Shown here one piece after another: positions 26,363 through 39,700 of a stretch of 64,000 nt of DNA. The first letter of the stretch is position 1, and every line of letters starts with the position of its first letter. The notes beneath the pieces were generated by a model that was not told the origin of the DNA, searched no databases, and saw only the letters and a program-made list of their open reading frames with translations. This stretch comes from Crotophaga sulcirostris (Eukaryota; Chordata; Aves; Cuculiformes; Crotophagidae). Where the stretch lies: positions 186,001-250,000 of the forward strand of contig VYZB01000016.1 of assembly GCA_013397455.1 (NCBI GenBank), given 5' to 3'. The position numbers and the translations under genes were made by a program.

Positions 26363-28141
26363 GCTTTTTATCCCAACCTATCTATTTGTATAAAGCCATT
26401 CCTAAAGAGAGAAGCAATCTAGTTCATACTTCTCCTGCCGAACATCTTGTTACTGTAGCAGCAATCTGGAAAGGGGAAGGCCTCATATGTGCTCCCAGTA
26501 ACATCTGTACCACTTACTGAGGACTGTATAAGCTACTAGCATCTGAAAGTTAATAAGGAATTTGAATGCTTTCTGCCAGGAAACTCAAGTGAATTTTGTA
26601 TTGTTTGTTTTATGTAGTAGCTTGATATTGAAACAGTGATAAGTAAATTTTGTTACATATTTATAAAGATATTATTTATTTTTGCATGAAAAACATATTG
26701 TTCAGGATTTCCTTGGCTTAGTTTTTATTTTTTCCCAATTGTATAAGTAAGATCTGATTACAGCTGTGTCTGTAATGCTAAGGAAAAGTCTTTTATATTG
26801 CCTTGAACCTTGACAGTTTTGTAATAAATAATTAAAAGCTGGTTAGATAACTGTCTTTCCCCCCTTTTTTTCTCAAGACTACTCTGTACTTGTCCCTGAC
26901 TTGACTCTTGAACTATAATAATTTTAGATAAAAAAATGTTCATCTCACCATCCATAAGTAAAAATGTGCAATTATTTTTTTGTACTCAAATGGAAATTCA
27001 CTTCCCAATAAGCAAAATGTGGTGGCAGTCTGAACTGATCATCTGTTACACTTATAGTGAAAATAATATGAAGTCCATCTCCACAGCACAAGATGACAAA
27101 CTGGAATACAGCTGTGCATTAAGGAAGTTCAGAAATGATGTAAGAGGTACTATAGATTGCTTTAAACGGAGCTTTTGCCCTCTCCCTTGGCCAGCTGCCC
27201 TCTGACTCGCACATCAGGGAGCAGAAAAGGTTATTGTGTCAAAGTTTATGTGGCAAGAAGGTGGAAGATGATGTCTGACTCAGTGTTTTTATTCAGCTGA
27301 TGATCTTTATTTCCCCTTTTACTTCTTACCCTTTTTTTTTTTGAAGGTGATGTGTGACTGCATTCTTTATGAGTTTGTGTTCCTCTGTCTAGCCTTGCTA
27401 AGAAATACAATCACTCTCCCACCATGGGACTTCAGCTCTGTACTGAAATATTAATCTAGGATAGAATTAGATATCTGTTCTCCCTGTGAGAACGTTCATG
27501 AGAGAGGATAGGCTCTGAGTTTGTGTGTGAGGTGCATAGACAATGTTGTACTTGATTCTGAATGGAGTATTTAGGGGCAGTAGACAAAATTCCTAATATA
27601 CTTTTAAAAAATGGCAGTTATCCAAAATAATAAGATGCACTGTAAGTAAGAAGACTTGTTTAGGTTCATGTATTAAAATAAACTTATTTTATTTAGTAAA
27701 GCATTTAGCAGATGGAGAAATCTCGTTCCCTATCTCCAATATTACTGCATTAAAGGATGCTTGAATGCTTGAATTAAAGGGTGTGCTAAAATATTTTTGC
27801 AAATTATAGTCTTGACTTGGTGTGACTGTGAAGTCTTGCCTGAGTAAACTAATAGCAGTGAGCATAAACAGTAAATAATTCAGATTTGTACACAGTTTTT
27901 CCCTGCAGATGCTGAGTGGCTTATGTTCTTTACCCACTTAGTTTTCTGTGTTAAGATGTCAAGCAATTGCTTAACTTCCTTTAACCCAGTCTTTTTTACT
28001 ATGCCTATTGAATGATAAATCATGTTCATCTAAATTACAAAAACAAACCTCCAAGACAAAACCCCAAAGATGCTAAAACCAGAACGTGTTGCCATGTGGT
28101 TTGTTGTTTATAATTTTAAGTAAGGTCCCCTATCGATTACG

Positions 28142-28175
28142 CGCAGCAATAGTGCAGAACTCCTATTCTATTGCG
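28142..28175. repeat. Imperfect hairpin with CpGs
   Basis: 'cgcagcaatag' and 'ctattgcg' form an 8-bp inverted repeat (one extra base in the left arm) around a 15-base centre. Just upstream is 'atcgattacgcg'. Five CpGs within about 50 bases are unusual in this intron, where CpG is depleted. Confidence 0.6.
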
Positions 28176-31100
28176 TGTTCAGATTGATTTACAGCTGATA
28201 CATATTGCCAAAAATACCCCTGTCCTCTTTATATAAATATCATTCCTGGCAACTGTAGCAACATAGCTGATCCAGAGTCATTATCCTGCTATTACACGTT
28301 TGTACTAAGTATACAGAACATTTTTTAAATGTTCTTGTCTTATCCTAATCTTCTTCCTTTTGTGCCATCTATTGAAGGAGAGCATTTATTTTCCTTCTGC
28401 TGTATCTGAATATAATATAAGCAGAAGATGCTTTAACTGAGGTGTTCTTGAACTATGAGTTATCACAAGTTGTCAAGCATAAAACTTAGTAACTTTAGGG
28501 CTAGGTATAGATTGTATAGTTCCCTAGGAGACACTAACATCCTTGAGTAGGGTTAAAAAAACCATCTAATATTTGGCCAAGCCAGTACTTTATCTGAATG
28601 GCTGTAATATCTTACTTTACCAATATTATCTGAATACCTAAGGAGAAGCATTTTGAAATGGTGTATTAAATCCCTTACGATAACATAATGCTAAGCAATG
28701 TAGAGATGTCAACTCCAAAACCATCATAGTGTTTTAAGAAAAAAAAAATTAGCATACTTTCAAAATGTTGTTTATATTGAGTACTGAGTTAATGTACTGA
28801 GTGTAATAACTCTGTAATCACAAAGGTTAGACAGCACTGGGTGAATTAAGCAGTGCTGTTAGGGTTCCCATGCAATGGAACATTCTGGTGGGATTTTTGG
28901 GGCCTAGGTTGAATATACATGTTGTTCACATGCTTTTGGGTTCTTCCTCTTCTTTCCCCCACCTTGAAAAAATCAAAATCCAAGTAACTGATCTAAAACT
29001 TCTGATTTTCCTTAGTTTCTGGTGGTTTTTATGCTGCAATGGTAAACCAGCCTCAGAAACAGTTAGTATTAAGTCTTAGTGCTGGGCTGGTTTTATCCAT
29101 CACATTTGACTGACCCAAAGAGGCCAAAAATTCACGATTAGTCTTTTTTTTATTCTCTCTGTTCTGTTTAATACTTTATAGCCCTGGTGTACTTTTTGAA
29201 TTGCTATTTTGCCTTCAGACAGAAAAGACAGTACAGGTCAAAGTAGACTTCTGTAGCCAGTAACAGGACATCGAACACCTTCGTTCTCCTTTTCACCAGA
29301 ATTTTACTCTTTTTGCATTGTGAAGTTTTCAGTTGTCACCCAGTCATTTTAGATAAACCTTTGGATAGTCCAGTTCCAAACCGGTGTGCAGTGATGGCAA
29401 TTACCATCAATTACCTAGGAAAGCGAATCAATGACAGAAGAGAATTTTAATATGATTGTGATAATTTGTAATGCTGAAGACACTCATACATGGCAATTTT
29501 CTGTATAAAGAGAGACTTACAGGCCTACTGATTATCCAAAAGTTGTACTTCATTCTTTTTAAATACTTCTCTAGGTGTCATTCAAGGAATAATCTCTTTC
29601 TGCCTGAGCTCTTATAGAGAAATTAGCCAACTGCTTTCAGCTGGATCTAATAGGTTGCCACCTGATTCCTAGATAATAAGGAGGTGGTACAGTGTGAGGG
29701 AGCAAGCAAAGAATAAAGCTGAGAGAAACATCCATAGGATTCCTAAAAGCCCATGAGGCTCTGCTAATGTGTTACATACGTATTTTAATATAGTGTTAGG
29801 AAAGACTCATGCTTCACAACTTCTAGTGCACCTCATGGCTGAACTTCTTCTGTAAGTGCAAAAGCAATTGGCTAAATGCTTCTGCAGCATGATATGAGAA
29901 AGTCTAGCCTGTTCCTGAGTTGCTGTAGGTGTAACAACTGTGGCATCTATTCTTTTGGCTTATGCGCAATAAGAGTGCTCCATATTCAGTGAGGAAGAGT
30001 GGAATACTTCTTTAAAAGTACTTGTGTTCAGTTTCATTAGGAGGTTACAATGTGAAGGAACTGTAATATTATGAAAAATACTTATCCACCAAAATTTACT
30101 CCTTTAAGAAAAGCAAAGCAAACAAACCACTTAGCTTAATAAGAACAAATAGCTGGAATATGCAGAGAACTATATCGTGAAAACATCTATTAGTAATAGT
30201 ATGTCAGATCATATAGGTAATTTATTCTGAAATGTTCATTATATTAGAAACTACTTAGATAAATCTCTTATTAAAAGCAAATTAGTTACTTTTATCTACT
30301 TAGAATATGTGCTGAAAGAGAGGTTGAACTGTGTTACCTTATTGTTACTGTATTATGAAACAGATTTGAAGTAACTGTACTATAGAATTTTGAGCTGTAC
30401 TCTGACTCACCAGCTGCTTCATTAATATTATAGTTCCTCCCTCTGTTTAGTATGAAATCATAAAGACTCACATAGAATCTTAATCTCAGATTTTGTATTG
30501 CTTCTTATGTGCATTTTGGGGATATTTGAAAAAGAAAGTGACAAGTTTTAAAATAAAATAGCATAAACAAAGACTGTTTCATAATACAAACTAACTTTTC
30601 TGCTTATAAGTACCATTAATTATTTTAATTAAGAATTTAAATGAAATTGTAATATGCACAAAGTTTTTTTATCTGTAAAAACTTCTAAAATTTAGTAACT
30701 AGAGCATCTTTAATTGCATAATCTGTATTCTTAATGTTTTGTGTGTGTATAATGTGAAATACACCATTGACAAAGACTCTAAGGATACCACTGGACATTT
30801 CTCTCAGGTCGCAGTTGCTTTCCTTTTCATTGCTTCCTGCAGCTGCTCCTGATTAGCTGAGGATCAGGTGGCTTTGATCACTTATCAAATCCAGCTGGGA
30901 AGTTGATTAATTTCTCTAACACAGCTCAGGTAAATGGAGGTGTTTTCTTATGAGTGGGCCTAGATGGAGAAGAACAGAGAGGTTATTAACTGATCAATTA
31001 GATGTAGAGGAAGGTGTATCTTCTTGAGAACCTGAGTAAGTATAAAGGGCTTGGAAACTCTTCAGAGTTCATATTTTGCAAGAATGAGAAGAATAAAACT

Positions 31101-31936
31101 AGTGGAGAAGAAATCAAAGCTTTTATGTTCTGATTTTCTTTGAAGAGTTATTTGTTTGTGCTTTGCTCTCTGACTGGAAGAGATAGAGGTACAGTTGCCT
31201 GAGGTAGGTACTAAGCAAGCCAAGTGACTGATGATGAGAGCTAACTTGGGAATAAAAAGCTGGAATAGAAAGTCTGTGCTTTGCCAGAGAACAAGCAAAT
31301 TATTTCTCTAGGGAACCAAAGTGACCAGTTTCTGAAACCAAATCAGCAGTGCAGAGACATTAGATGCGCTGAGTACATCTGGCTGGTCCCTTGGAGTGCA
31401 AGGGTGTTCAAGGAGCCCCGAGCAAAACATTTGGTTTCCTTACCATGTGTTCTGGAAAGTTAGATGCCCTAAACTTAAAGTTGTTTTGGAAATGGTGAGT
31501 GGGGAGGAGTGCTAAAATGTAGAGTAACTGAGTAATTGGGTTCCTTGTATCAATGAAAAGGAATATTGCTGGTATTGATCCTTTTGTTCATAATTTTGCT
31601 ATGAAAGCTCGATTGTGATGCAAAAAGTTTTTAGCGTAATTCACAGTTCAAATTTTTTATGTGTAAATTGTCTTTAAGCTGATTTGATCTTTAGAAAGAA
31701 TGAAAACTAGATTATTTGGGTGAATTCAGAGGTACTTTTGAGTCCTATTTTCTTTGTAGCTGCTTTATATTTCTGTACTAGAAGTAACAGGAATGTTACT
31801 AAAAACTTTACCCAAAAAATCTTCAGAGGTGTTCCAGACCAATGTACCAATAAGTCCAGTCAAACTGTTATTTTGGGGGTTGTAGTCCATTCTGTGCTGT
31901 CAGTTTGAGGCAAATAACTGTTTTGTTTCATTGTAG

Positions 31937-32075
31937 GGAAAGGTGAACATGGAAAACCGTACCCTCTTACAGAGGAAGACCATGATGATTCTGCTTATAG
32001 GGAAAATGGCTTCAACATATTTGTTAGCAACAATATAGCATTGGAGAGATCTCTGCCAGACATCCGACATCCTAA
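31937..32075 (+). CDS. GALNTL6: GALNTL6 internal coding exon (stem to catalytic domain entry)
   Basis: The 139 bp follow the acceptor tttcattgtag and stop at CCT-AA before the donor gtacgt. The first two bases GG complete a glycine codon begun by the last base of the exon at 9126; the last two bases AA plus C from the next exon make Asn. The 45 full codons read [20 protein letters not shown], then [11 protein letters not shown], then [14 protein letters not shown]. The YRENGFN and the RSLPDIRH segments are hallmark GALNT sequences at the entry to the GT27 catalytic domain. Across all three exons the phases (0/1, 1/2, 2/1) agree, so no exon is missing between them. There are no stops or frameshifts, so the gene looks intact here. 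A CR1 element begins only 155 bp past the donor. Confidence 0.92.
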
Positions 32076-32230
32076 GTACGTAAATTGTTTGGACTAATTT
32101 GATTTTAAGTTTTTATCTTTGTATATCTCTAAAGAACCTGTTTTTCTGAAGGCCAAACATGAACCCTCAGCCAATAAAAAGTACCAATTTCATTAAATAG
32201 GAGATAGATAATTTAGCACCATTGTTAATT

Positions 32231-33785
32231 AGAATCATTAAGGTTGGAAAAGACCTTTATGATCATCCAGTCCAACCGTCAGCACACCACCACCATGCCT
32301 ACTAAACCATGTCTCAGAATGCCATGTCTGTGTGTTTTTTGAACACCTCAGTGATAGTGACTTCGCTTCCCTGGGCAGCCTGTTCCAATGCTTTACCACT
32401 CTTTCAGTGAAGAATTTTTTTCTAATACCGAATCTAAACCTCCCCTGAAGCAATTTGAGACCATTTCCTGTGACTTGTTACTTGGGAGAAGAGACCTATA
32501 CCCACCTCACTACAACCTCCTTTCAGGTAGTTGTAGAAATTGATAAGGTCTCCCCACAGCCTCCAGACTCTTCTCCAAACTAAACAGTCCCTGCTCCCTC
32601 AGCTGCTCCTCATAAGACTTGTTCCCTAGAACCTTCACCATCTTTGTTGCTCTTCTTTTTACACACTCTTGCACCTGATTTACTGAGAAACCTGAAACTG
32701 AACACAGTAGTGGAGGTGTGGCCTCACCAGTGCCAGGGGCACGATCACTTCCCTGCTCCTCCTGACCACATTTTTTCTGATACAGGCCAAGATGCCATTG
32801 GCCTTCTTGGCCACTTGAGCACACTGCTGGCTCATATTCAGCCTGCTGTCAACAAACACGCCCACGTCCTTTGTTGCCAGTCAGCTTTCCAGCTATTCTT
32901 TCTCAAGTGTTGCATGGGGGTGTAGTGACTAACTGCAGTACTTGGCCTTGTTAAACCTCATACAGTTTACCTGGGAAAGCCCTGAGGAACACCACATATG
33001 ACCAGCCACCAACTGGATTTAGTTCCATTCACCACAACTCTCTGGGCTTGGCCATCCAGCCGGTTTTTTACCCAGCAAAGAGTACACCTGACTAAGCCTT
33101 GAGCCAGCAGCTTCTCCAGGAGAATGCTGTGGGAGGTAGTGTCAAAGGCTTTACCAAAATCCAGGTAAATAACATCCGCAGCCTTTCCTTCATCCACTGG
33201 GTGGGTCACCAGATCATACCTGCCTTTTATGAACCTGGGCCTGATTCCCTGGTTGTCCTGCACTTGCCTGGTGAGTGCATTCAGGATGAAACACTCCATG
33301 ATCTTTCCCTGTACCAGGGTCAGGCTAACAGACCTGTAGTTCCCAGCTCCTCCTTCCAACACACATCACATAGCATCACATAGGTAAGTCTGTGGTTGTC
33401 TGGAACCTCCCCTGTTAACCAGGACTGCTGTTAAATGATTGGAGAGTGGCTTAGCAAGTTCCTCCACCAGCTCCCTCTATATTCTTGGGTAGATCCTGCC
33501 CAGCCCCGTAGACTTGTGAGTGTCCAGGTGGTGTAGCAGGTCATTAACTGCTTCCTCCTAGATTATTCTGCTCCCTGTCCCTGTCTTCCAGCTTGGGGGG
33601 GCTAAATAACCTGGGGTTAACTGGTGTGATCATTAAAGACTAAGGTGTACCGTAGTCTTTTCTTCATCCTTGTTGGTAATATTCCCCCCATGCCACACCC
33701 ACTAAAGGATGGAGATTCCTCTTGACTCTTTCCTTGTTGTTAATGAATTTGTAAAAGCAAGTTTGTTTGCTACTGGCCTCTCATC
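32231..33785 (-). repeat. CR1 LINE, 5'-truncated, with decayed reverse transcriptase
   Basis: A minus-strand CR1 of about 1.55 kb. Its 3' end lies at 32231 ('agaatcattaaggttgg' on the plus strand). The minus-strand frame at 32967-33362 still reads parts of the reverse transcriptase: NYRSVSLTLVQGKIME, then ADVIYLDFGKAFDTTSHS, then a GVPQG motif, all typical of the CR1/Jockey clade. The 3' part (ORFs at 32510-32865) gives [17 protein letters not shown] and the [19 protein letters not shown] block. Further 5' to 33785 the frame is broken by stops (weak similarity such as NNKERVKRNLHPLVG). The catalytic YxDD box is not in the intact frames I can read, so the copy is dead. It begins 155 bp past a GALNTL6 exon donor. 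Confidence 0.93.
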
Positions 33786-36700
33786 TTATTAGTAACATGT
33801 TAAGACTACAGAAGGCCCCTTTTAAGTGCGGAATGATTTTCATGGCATTTCTGGGTAGTGATTTGTTAGGCAGTGACAAATAACATTTCCCATAGTTTTT
33901 CAGTTTCTCATTCTGTAGTAGCTGCAGATCTGTAGTCTCAGCGTGGGGGGCAGAGTGGCAAGTTGCATAAAATTTTTGGCTAAACGTTTGGACCAGTGTC
34001 TCCAAAACATTTCTTTTGACTTTGTTGCATAAAAAAGTGAAAGCAGTCCAATAGCTATAACTGTTCAGATGTTAAACTACAGCTGACTTATACAGTATAA
34101 ATTGTATAAAAACAGAATTAGTAATTGTGAAATACATGTGCAGAATTCAGAGTGGTGGGGATGTGTGTGGATAAAGGTATTGTTCCTTGATAGCAGTAAT
34201 ATTCTACAGAGAAACAGGATAAAGATTATTCTGGAAAATAACCACTGAACTATAGAAGGTCGTGCAGTTCTCAGTAAATATAACTTTCTTTTTATGTTCT
34301 ATAATTTTGGCTCCCGAATATGAAGAGTAAAGTTTTCTGTCTGTAACAGGAAAGGGGCATATTTGCCTTTGTAGTCTTCACGCTCTAGGTCTCTGGGGTC
34401 CTTCTGAGCAATGAAGGGAGGGATGATTTGGTTTGTCTCTTTCCATGGTGCTTTTCCCTCTTTTTAATTACGTGTTATGCAACTAGTGCATGGGGGAAAG
34501 GTGTAAGAGTGTGACAAAACTGTCTTTGTGACTCGGTTTGTATTTTCCTTTGGATGCAATGCCATTTATTATACGATGTTTCAAGTTATGAGATCTACTC
34601 ACTTCTTAACCTGTACAATTTTTTCTGTGTGAATTAGTTTGAAATTCTTCAGGGAACAGAACAGACCTTGAGAGCTTAACAGAAGTTCTCAGGGGTGGGG
34701 AGGGAAATATAATGGCAAATAACACTTCTTGTTGCGTCAAATGTGGAACTGTCCTTTTAGAATCAACAGCATATAAATGTTTGCATAGTAATTAATTCAC
34801 AGGGGCAGAATTAGCCACAAAAATATTTTTTAAAATAATGTCTTATTTGAGGTGTTTCTTATTTAATTGCCGTGTTGCATGGTTTTGAAAAAACACTTTA
34901 TTATTTAATTTGTATATATGAGTGTTGTTTGCATGGAATTGAGTCAAAAGAAATAACATTTTTTAAAAAACTTTGTTTTATATACTTTGTTTACCTTCTC
35001 CTTTGCCGAGTTACCTGAAATTGTTTATAGAAAAGAGTGTTTCCCAGAAATTTGAGCTGTAATGTACAGCTGTAAAGCATCAAAGCTGTGTTAAATTACG
35101 TTTTTGGCATAATAAATATGCTCATCAAGCATCCTTCTCTATTAGCAAAACTGCAGAGGGCAATTACTAAATACAAAAGGAAGCTGACATGTTTATCCTC
35201 CCTTCTATTTTTGTAAGTTGGTCTTTTGGCAATTTGTTTCTCACCTGCTACCATCCGCATAAGTCAATGACATTTCCATGCATGTCCCCAGAAGCAATGT
35301 GAGTGATGTGTTGTTAGAAGTGACAGATTAGGAATAAATCAGTGCTACACCAGCCTCGCTCAACTTCCCCCTTCCCCCTGCACAAATCCTTTAGTGACTT
35401 TCACTGAAGTGTCTCGTTTGGAAAGCTTGAATCCTTGGGTGGTATTCACATCATTTTCATGTTCAGTTCTGCTAGTTTCCTAGGGCATTCACTGAAGTCT
35501 TGTATGATGGATGTTTGGTAGTGTCGTGAATGAACTGACTTGTGTCCTTCTAACCTTCCTTATGTTAAACACTTGTAAGAAAAGTAGTCCATTAGTTAGA
35601 CTGTATCACTTATCTAAATGTAAAGATAAAAATTGTTCTTGTGCTAAATTTGTGTACTTAGTAGTACGCTGATTAAGGTGATAAAGTTGGGGTCTATACT
35701 TCTGATGATTACAACCTAAAGCAACTCTATGTCTTGAGTTTCAAAGGCGCACAGAAGACTGACAATGTTTTCTGACCTACTTTCAGAAACAAGCCCGTTT
35801 CTCAGCTGCTGTGTGTGAAATGTGATGCAGGCTGGTCTTAAGAGTGCACTTCACATTTGGAAATGGGTCCTCTCTTCAGAAGCATGTGTGAAATGTGAAG
35901 TAGTTCATACCTCAAAAGGTTGTTTTCAGAGAAACTTGTTGGAAGACTATAGAAATTCTATGCCTGAAAGGGGTGCTCTTATTGAAATAAGATTAGAGTA
36001 AGTAATTCAAGTGAGTTACAGCAGGCAAAATTGAGTTTGGCCAGGTTCTGAGTGTTATAAAGGGCTTTTGCTTTGTGGAGCTTCTAACCACCCTTCAGCT
36101 TTTAACTATCTTCTTTTGTGTTTGTGGAGTTCACTATTATTCTAGACTTTGAGTCTTTGATTTTCTCTCTCTATTTAGTGTATACCACACTGTATGTGCA
36201 CAAACTTGTCTGTGCTGCTGAAGATTAATTTCCTGAAAACCTTGTCTGGAATTTGTTTTAAAGAACTGAACAGAATGGTTTTATTTCCATAAGTAGAGAA
36301 AATACGCAAATTGAGCCTTCAAATACAAGAACTGAGGGGTGAATCCTGTAATTTGGATCAAAAGTTTTTTAAATTGAAAGAGCAGCTGCGGTAGTTTCTA
36401 CATTTCTCTGAAATAACTTAATCAAAAATATTTTATTCCAGAGTCTTAGACCAAAGTCTTAGACCAAAGAAATGTCAGGTCCCACTTCTATGCATTTAGT
36501 TTTCTGGGAAGTATGCAAAGGCCGCAATTTAGAAATTGGACTCAGGATCTGCTAAATCCATCTGGGGGAGAGATGAGTAAAACTAAACAAATGCCTAGGT
36601 AATTGAGCTCTGAGAAATTCAGGTTTTCAATTTTTTTGTATAATTTTTTTCTCCTTTAAGTGTGATATATTTAAAGCACTTCAGCAAAATGTATTCAGAT

Positions 36701-39700
36701 TGATGTTTCTTTCCTTTTTAAGACACTAAAATGCATGTGCTATAAAAATCCCTAGAGACATGAAACAGTTAACTTCTGTTTTAATGCTGACTTAACAGCT
36801 TCCCCGTGTCCTCCCATTTTTAACTCTGTCTTTCATAGCTACACTGGAAGAATATTTTTTCCGTTTCTGAATGGTCTTTGATGTCTTGTTTCTGTCCCAC
36901 TCTCATGCAGAAGTCTTCTTACGGTGGGTGCTCTCTCCAAGTTACATGAGCTAATTCTCTGTTCTTTGTGACAATCGTCTCCAGGTTTAAGTTAAAAAAG
37001 CAAACAAACAAAACAACTTTTTCTTTTTTTTTTTTTAATTAATTCCAAATAAAAACCTGAAACTGGATTATCATTTCAGTTCATTGGGTTTCAGGACTCA
37101 TTTAGTGAAAGTAAGGGTTCTGGTCACCTAAAGTGGAAAGCAATGTTATGAGTTTTGGGTAGTACTGAGAGTTGACTATTTAAGAATTAAAACTGTACCA
37201 ATACAAAAAATATTTCAAACCCCACAAGAAGAGTGGTTTTATTTTTTTTCCCACCTACCTGATGCCAATTTGTAGTCTGGAATACAACAAACCTCTTATA
37301 GGTAGGAAAAATGCTGGCAATATTGTTTTCTATTGTAGAGAGACAAATCCTACTTATTCTAATTATTTAATTTATCAACATTATTAAATATTCTGTCTTT
37401 CATACCAGTTTTGTTCAAACAGACAAAACTGAATCTGATGCACATTTTTAATAGTGTTCAAATGTGATCTTAATGAGACTTGAGGGAATGATTGCAATCA
37501 TCTATTCTGAACAGTGAATATAAATTTTGTGGTATATCCTGTTTCAAACTGCTAAGTCCTTGTAAACTAGAGCATCCAATTTTTTAGCTTTTTGTTATTG
37601 AATCAAGGAATTCAAGTTAATTCCTGAGACTGATATAGTTGAGAGCATTATAATTGAACATCTTTGGGTTTGATATGTTGGTATAGGTTGATTTCAACAA
37701 CAGGTTTTCTTTTATATACAATTTGTAGATTAATTATTTATAACCTGTGTGGTCACAGATCAGATGCACAATTCCTTGTTGGCTTTTCTGAATCACAAGA
37801 AATCCCATCATTTTTAGGTTTCCCTGGCCATAGATTCATTTTGTACTGAAATTCTTAATGTTTATATTGTACGTTAAGGATGCCTGATCTAATTTTTGTG
37901 ATGTCTGTGTTTTAACCCATATGGGGGCTAGAGTCAGTGTTTCCAAGCATTGACTGCTGGTTTTGCTGTTGCTATGTGAGGTGGTGGCCTTTCACTGTCA
38001 CTCCCAGCAGTATTCCTTTTCAGAAGTCTGAGCTATGCTCATTTTTCTTGCACATTAAATTTTTCACAGGCCTCAGAAGAAATGCATTTTCATATTCAAA
38101 GGAATACGGGTGTTTAGCTAAAGGCTGTGCAATCTTCTGTGCCCTGAACACTAATGAGATTTTCTTTCTTTTTAATAATAAAAAAAGCAAATTTCACTCT
38201 ACCTGTTCTGCATAACTGAAACTCTCCAACTCTCCCTCCTTATCAGTGCAGAAACTGAGAGAATGCCTGAATGGTTTTCTCTCAAAATATTTGAATACGG
38301 TGTCATTGCTGTCCCTTGTATTTTTAAAAAAGAATAAAATGAATGCACAGTGGAAGTTTTTTGGGGATGGGGTGTTTTTTGTTTAACTGTATTTTTTTGT
38401 GTCTTTGGAATAGTTTCAGAGTTACTGTTATTACATTCCAGTAAACTTTGCAGAAAGACTAGAAATACTAGACTCACACGGGAGAGGAATATATAATATA
38501 AATATTCTAGTTATACAGTCATGTAAGCCTCTAAAAATTTCAGTTATTGCATTGAATATATTTAATTACTTTCTTTTTTTAAATACGGTGCATATGACAC
38601 CATCTAAGCTATGTATGTGGTCCTTAAAAATGAAACTTAAAATTCCATCTTTAATCCAGTACTTCAAGATAGATTCCAGTGAATTCCCTCAGCATTCTGT
38701 GATCTTAAAGAGAGGCTTAGGTTGTTGTGCTTCAAGACACTAAAAGAAAAATCATTTAATCTAATTTTTAGTATGCTGAACTTCATAATATCTGATAAAG
38801 CTTATGGAAGTAATTAGTTGTTTGGATCGATCTTCTGTTGAATTATTGATTATATGTTGGAAGAAATGAAGAGGGTAGATTATTTCTTTCTAGTTCTCAT
38901 TCACTTTGGGAAATCAGAAATGTCTTCACACACACATACATACTTCATTGCTTCGTAGCACTCTTTACTAGTTATTGCCTTAACCTCATCTGGCCACAGA
39001 GGAACTGATTAAACTCAAATTGTTCTTTTAGTGGGGTAGTGAGAAAGCTGTAAGTTATTACTCTGACTGCTTTTCAAAGAATTTTGTGTAGTTACTGAAT
39101 AATGTAATGAAGGTGGAAAGTCATGTGGTCCAAAATATTATAGGCAATGTCCCCATTTCCAAACCTCATCACATGGTTCTCTGCAATTGCTTCAGGGCAT
39201 CTTGTTCAAAGTGCAGCTCCTCAAAACAGGATCAGGAGTATTTTATACTCAAGAAAATTTGTGGCCTTCTGTCTCTGTCATGCCTGCTGTCAGCTCTCTG
39301 CATGATATATATTGATAATAACAAATAACGTGGAATAATTCCCAAGTGCTTTCTGGGTGCTCTGAGTGTCTTTTTTTAGCAACAGCTAAAATGTGGCTGA
39401 TGATTGATGATTCCCGTTCCATCCTTTTGGTGAGAAATAGGCTGCAGTATTTAACAGGCCGTTGAGGAGAGCCCAAGCCTGACAGGTCTGGTTTTGTTTG
39501 CTGAGATGAATTTGTTGAAAAGAAGTAGGCTGTTTATACAAGCAAAGGAAAGTAGATCTTGTTTAGTTGTCTTACATGTTACTCAGAATCCACTAGAGCC
39601 TCCCACACTGCTGATAAAAGAGCAAACTGCAGTAAACATAACAGTGAAATCTAAACTTAATAGGGACAAGAATAGTGAAGGGTATTTACCCTCCAGACAG

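Larger units (their letters stand above)
9127..31936 (+). other. GALNTL6: GALNTL6 intron of 22,810 bp
   Basis: Bounded by donor gtatac and acceptor tttcattgtag, phase 1. It is mostly unique-looking AT-rich sequence with homopolymer runs. Named contents are CR1 3' ends at 16152-16500 and 22031-22236, a perfect inverted repeat at 11532-11556, a pyrimidine-biased GC-richer stretch at about 25485-25720 and a CpG-bearing hairpin at 28142-28175. Elsewhere (9127-16151, 16501-22030, 22237-25480, 28200-31936) I see nothing beyond chance ORFs. Confidence 0.85.

Noticed and set aside
31281..31463. Possible additional GALNTL6 exon just before 31937
   Set aside because: The exons at 9018 and 31937 join in phase and give contiguous family sequence, leaving no room for an extra exon; the ORF has no GALNT similarity.
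32510..32925. Overlapping ORFs on both strands as host genes
   Set aside because: They are the decayed 3' part of the minus-strand CR1 element and its antisense shadow.
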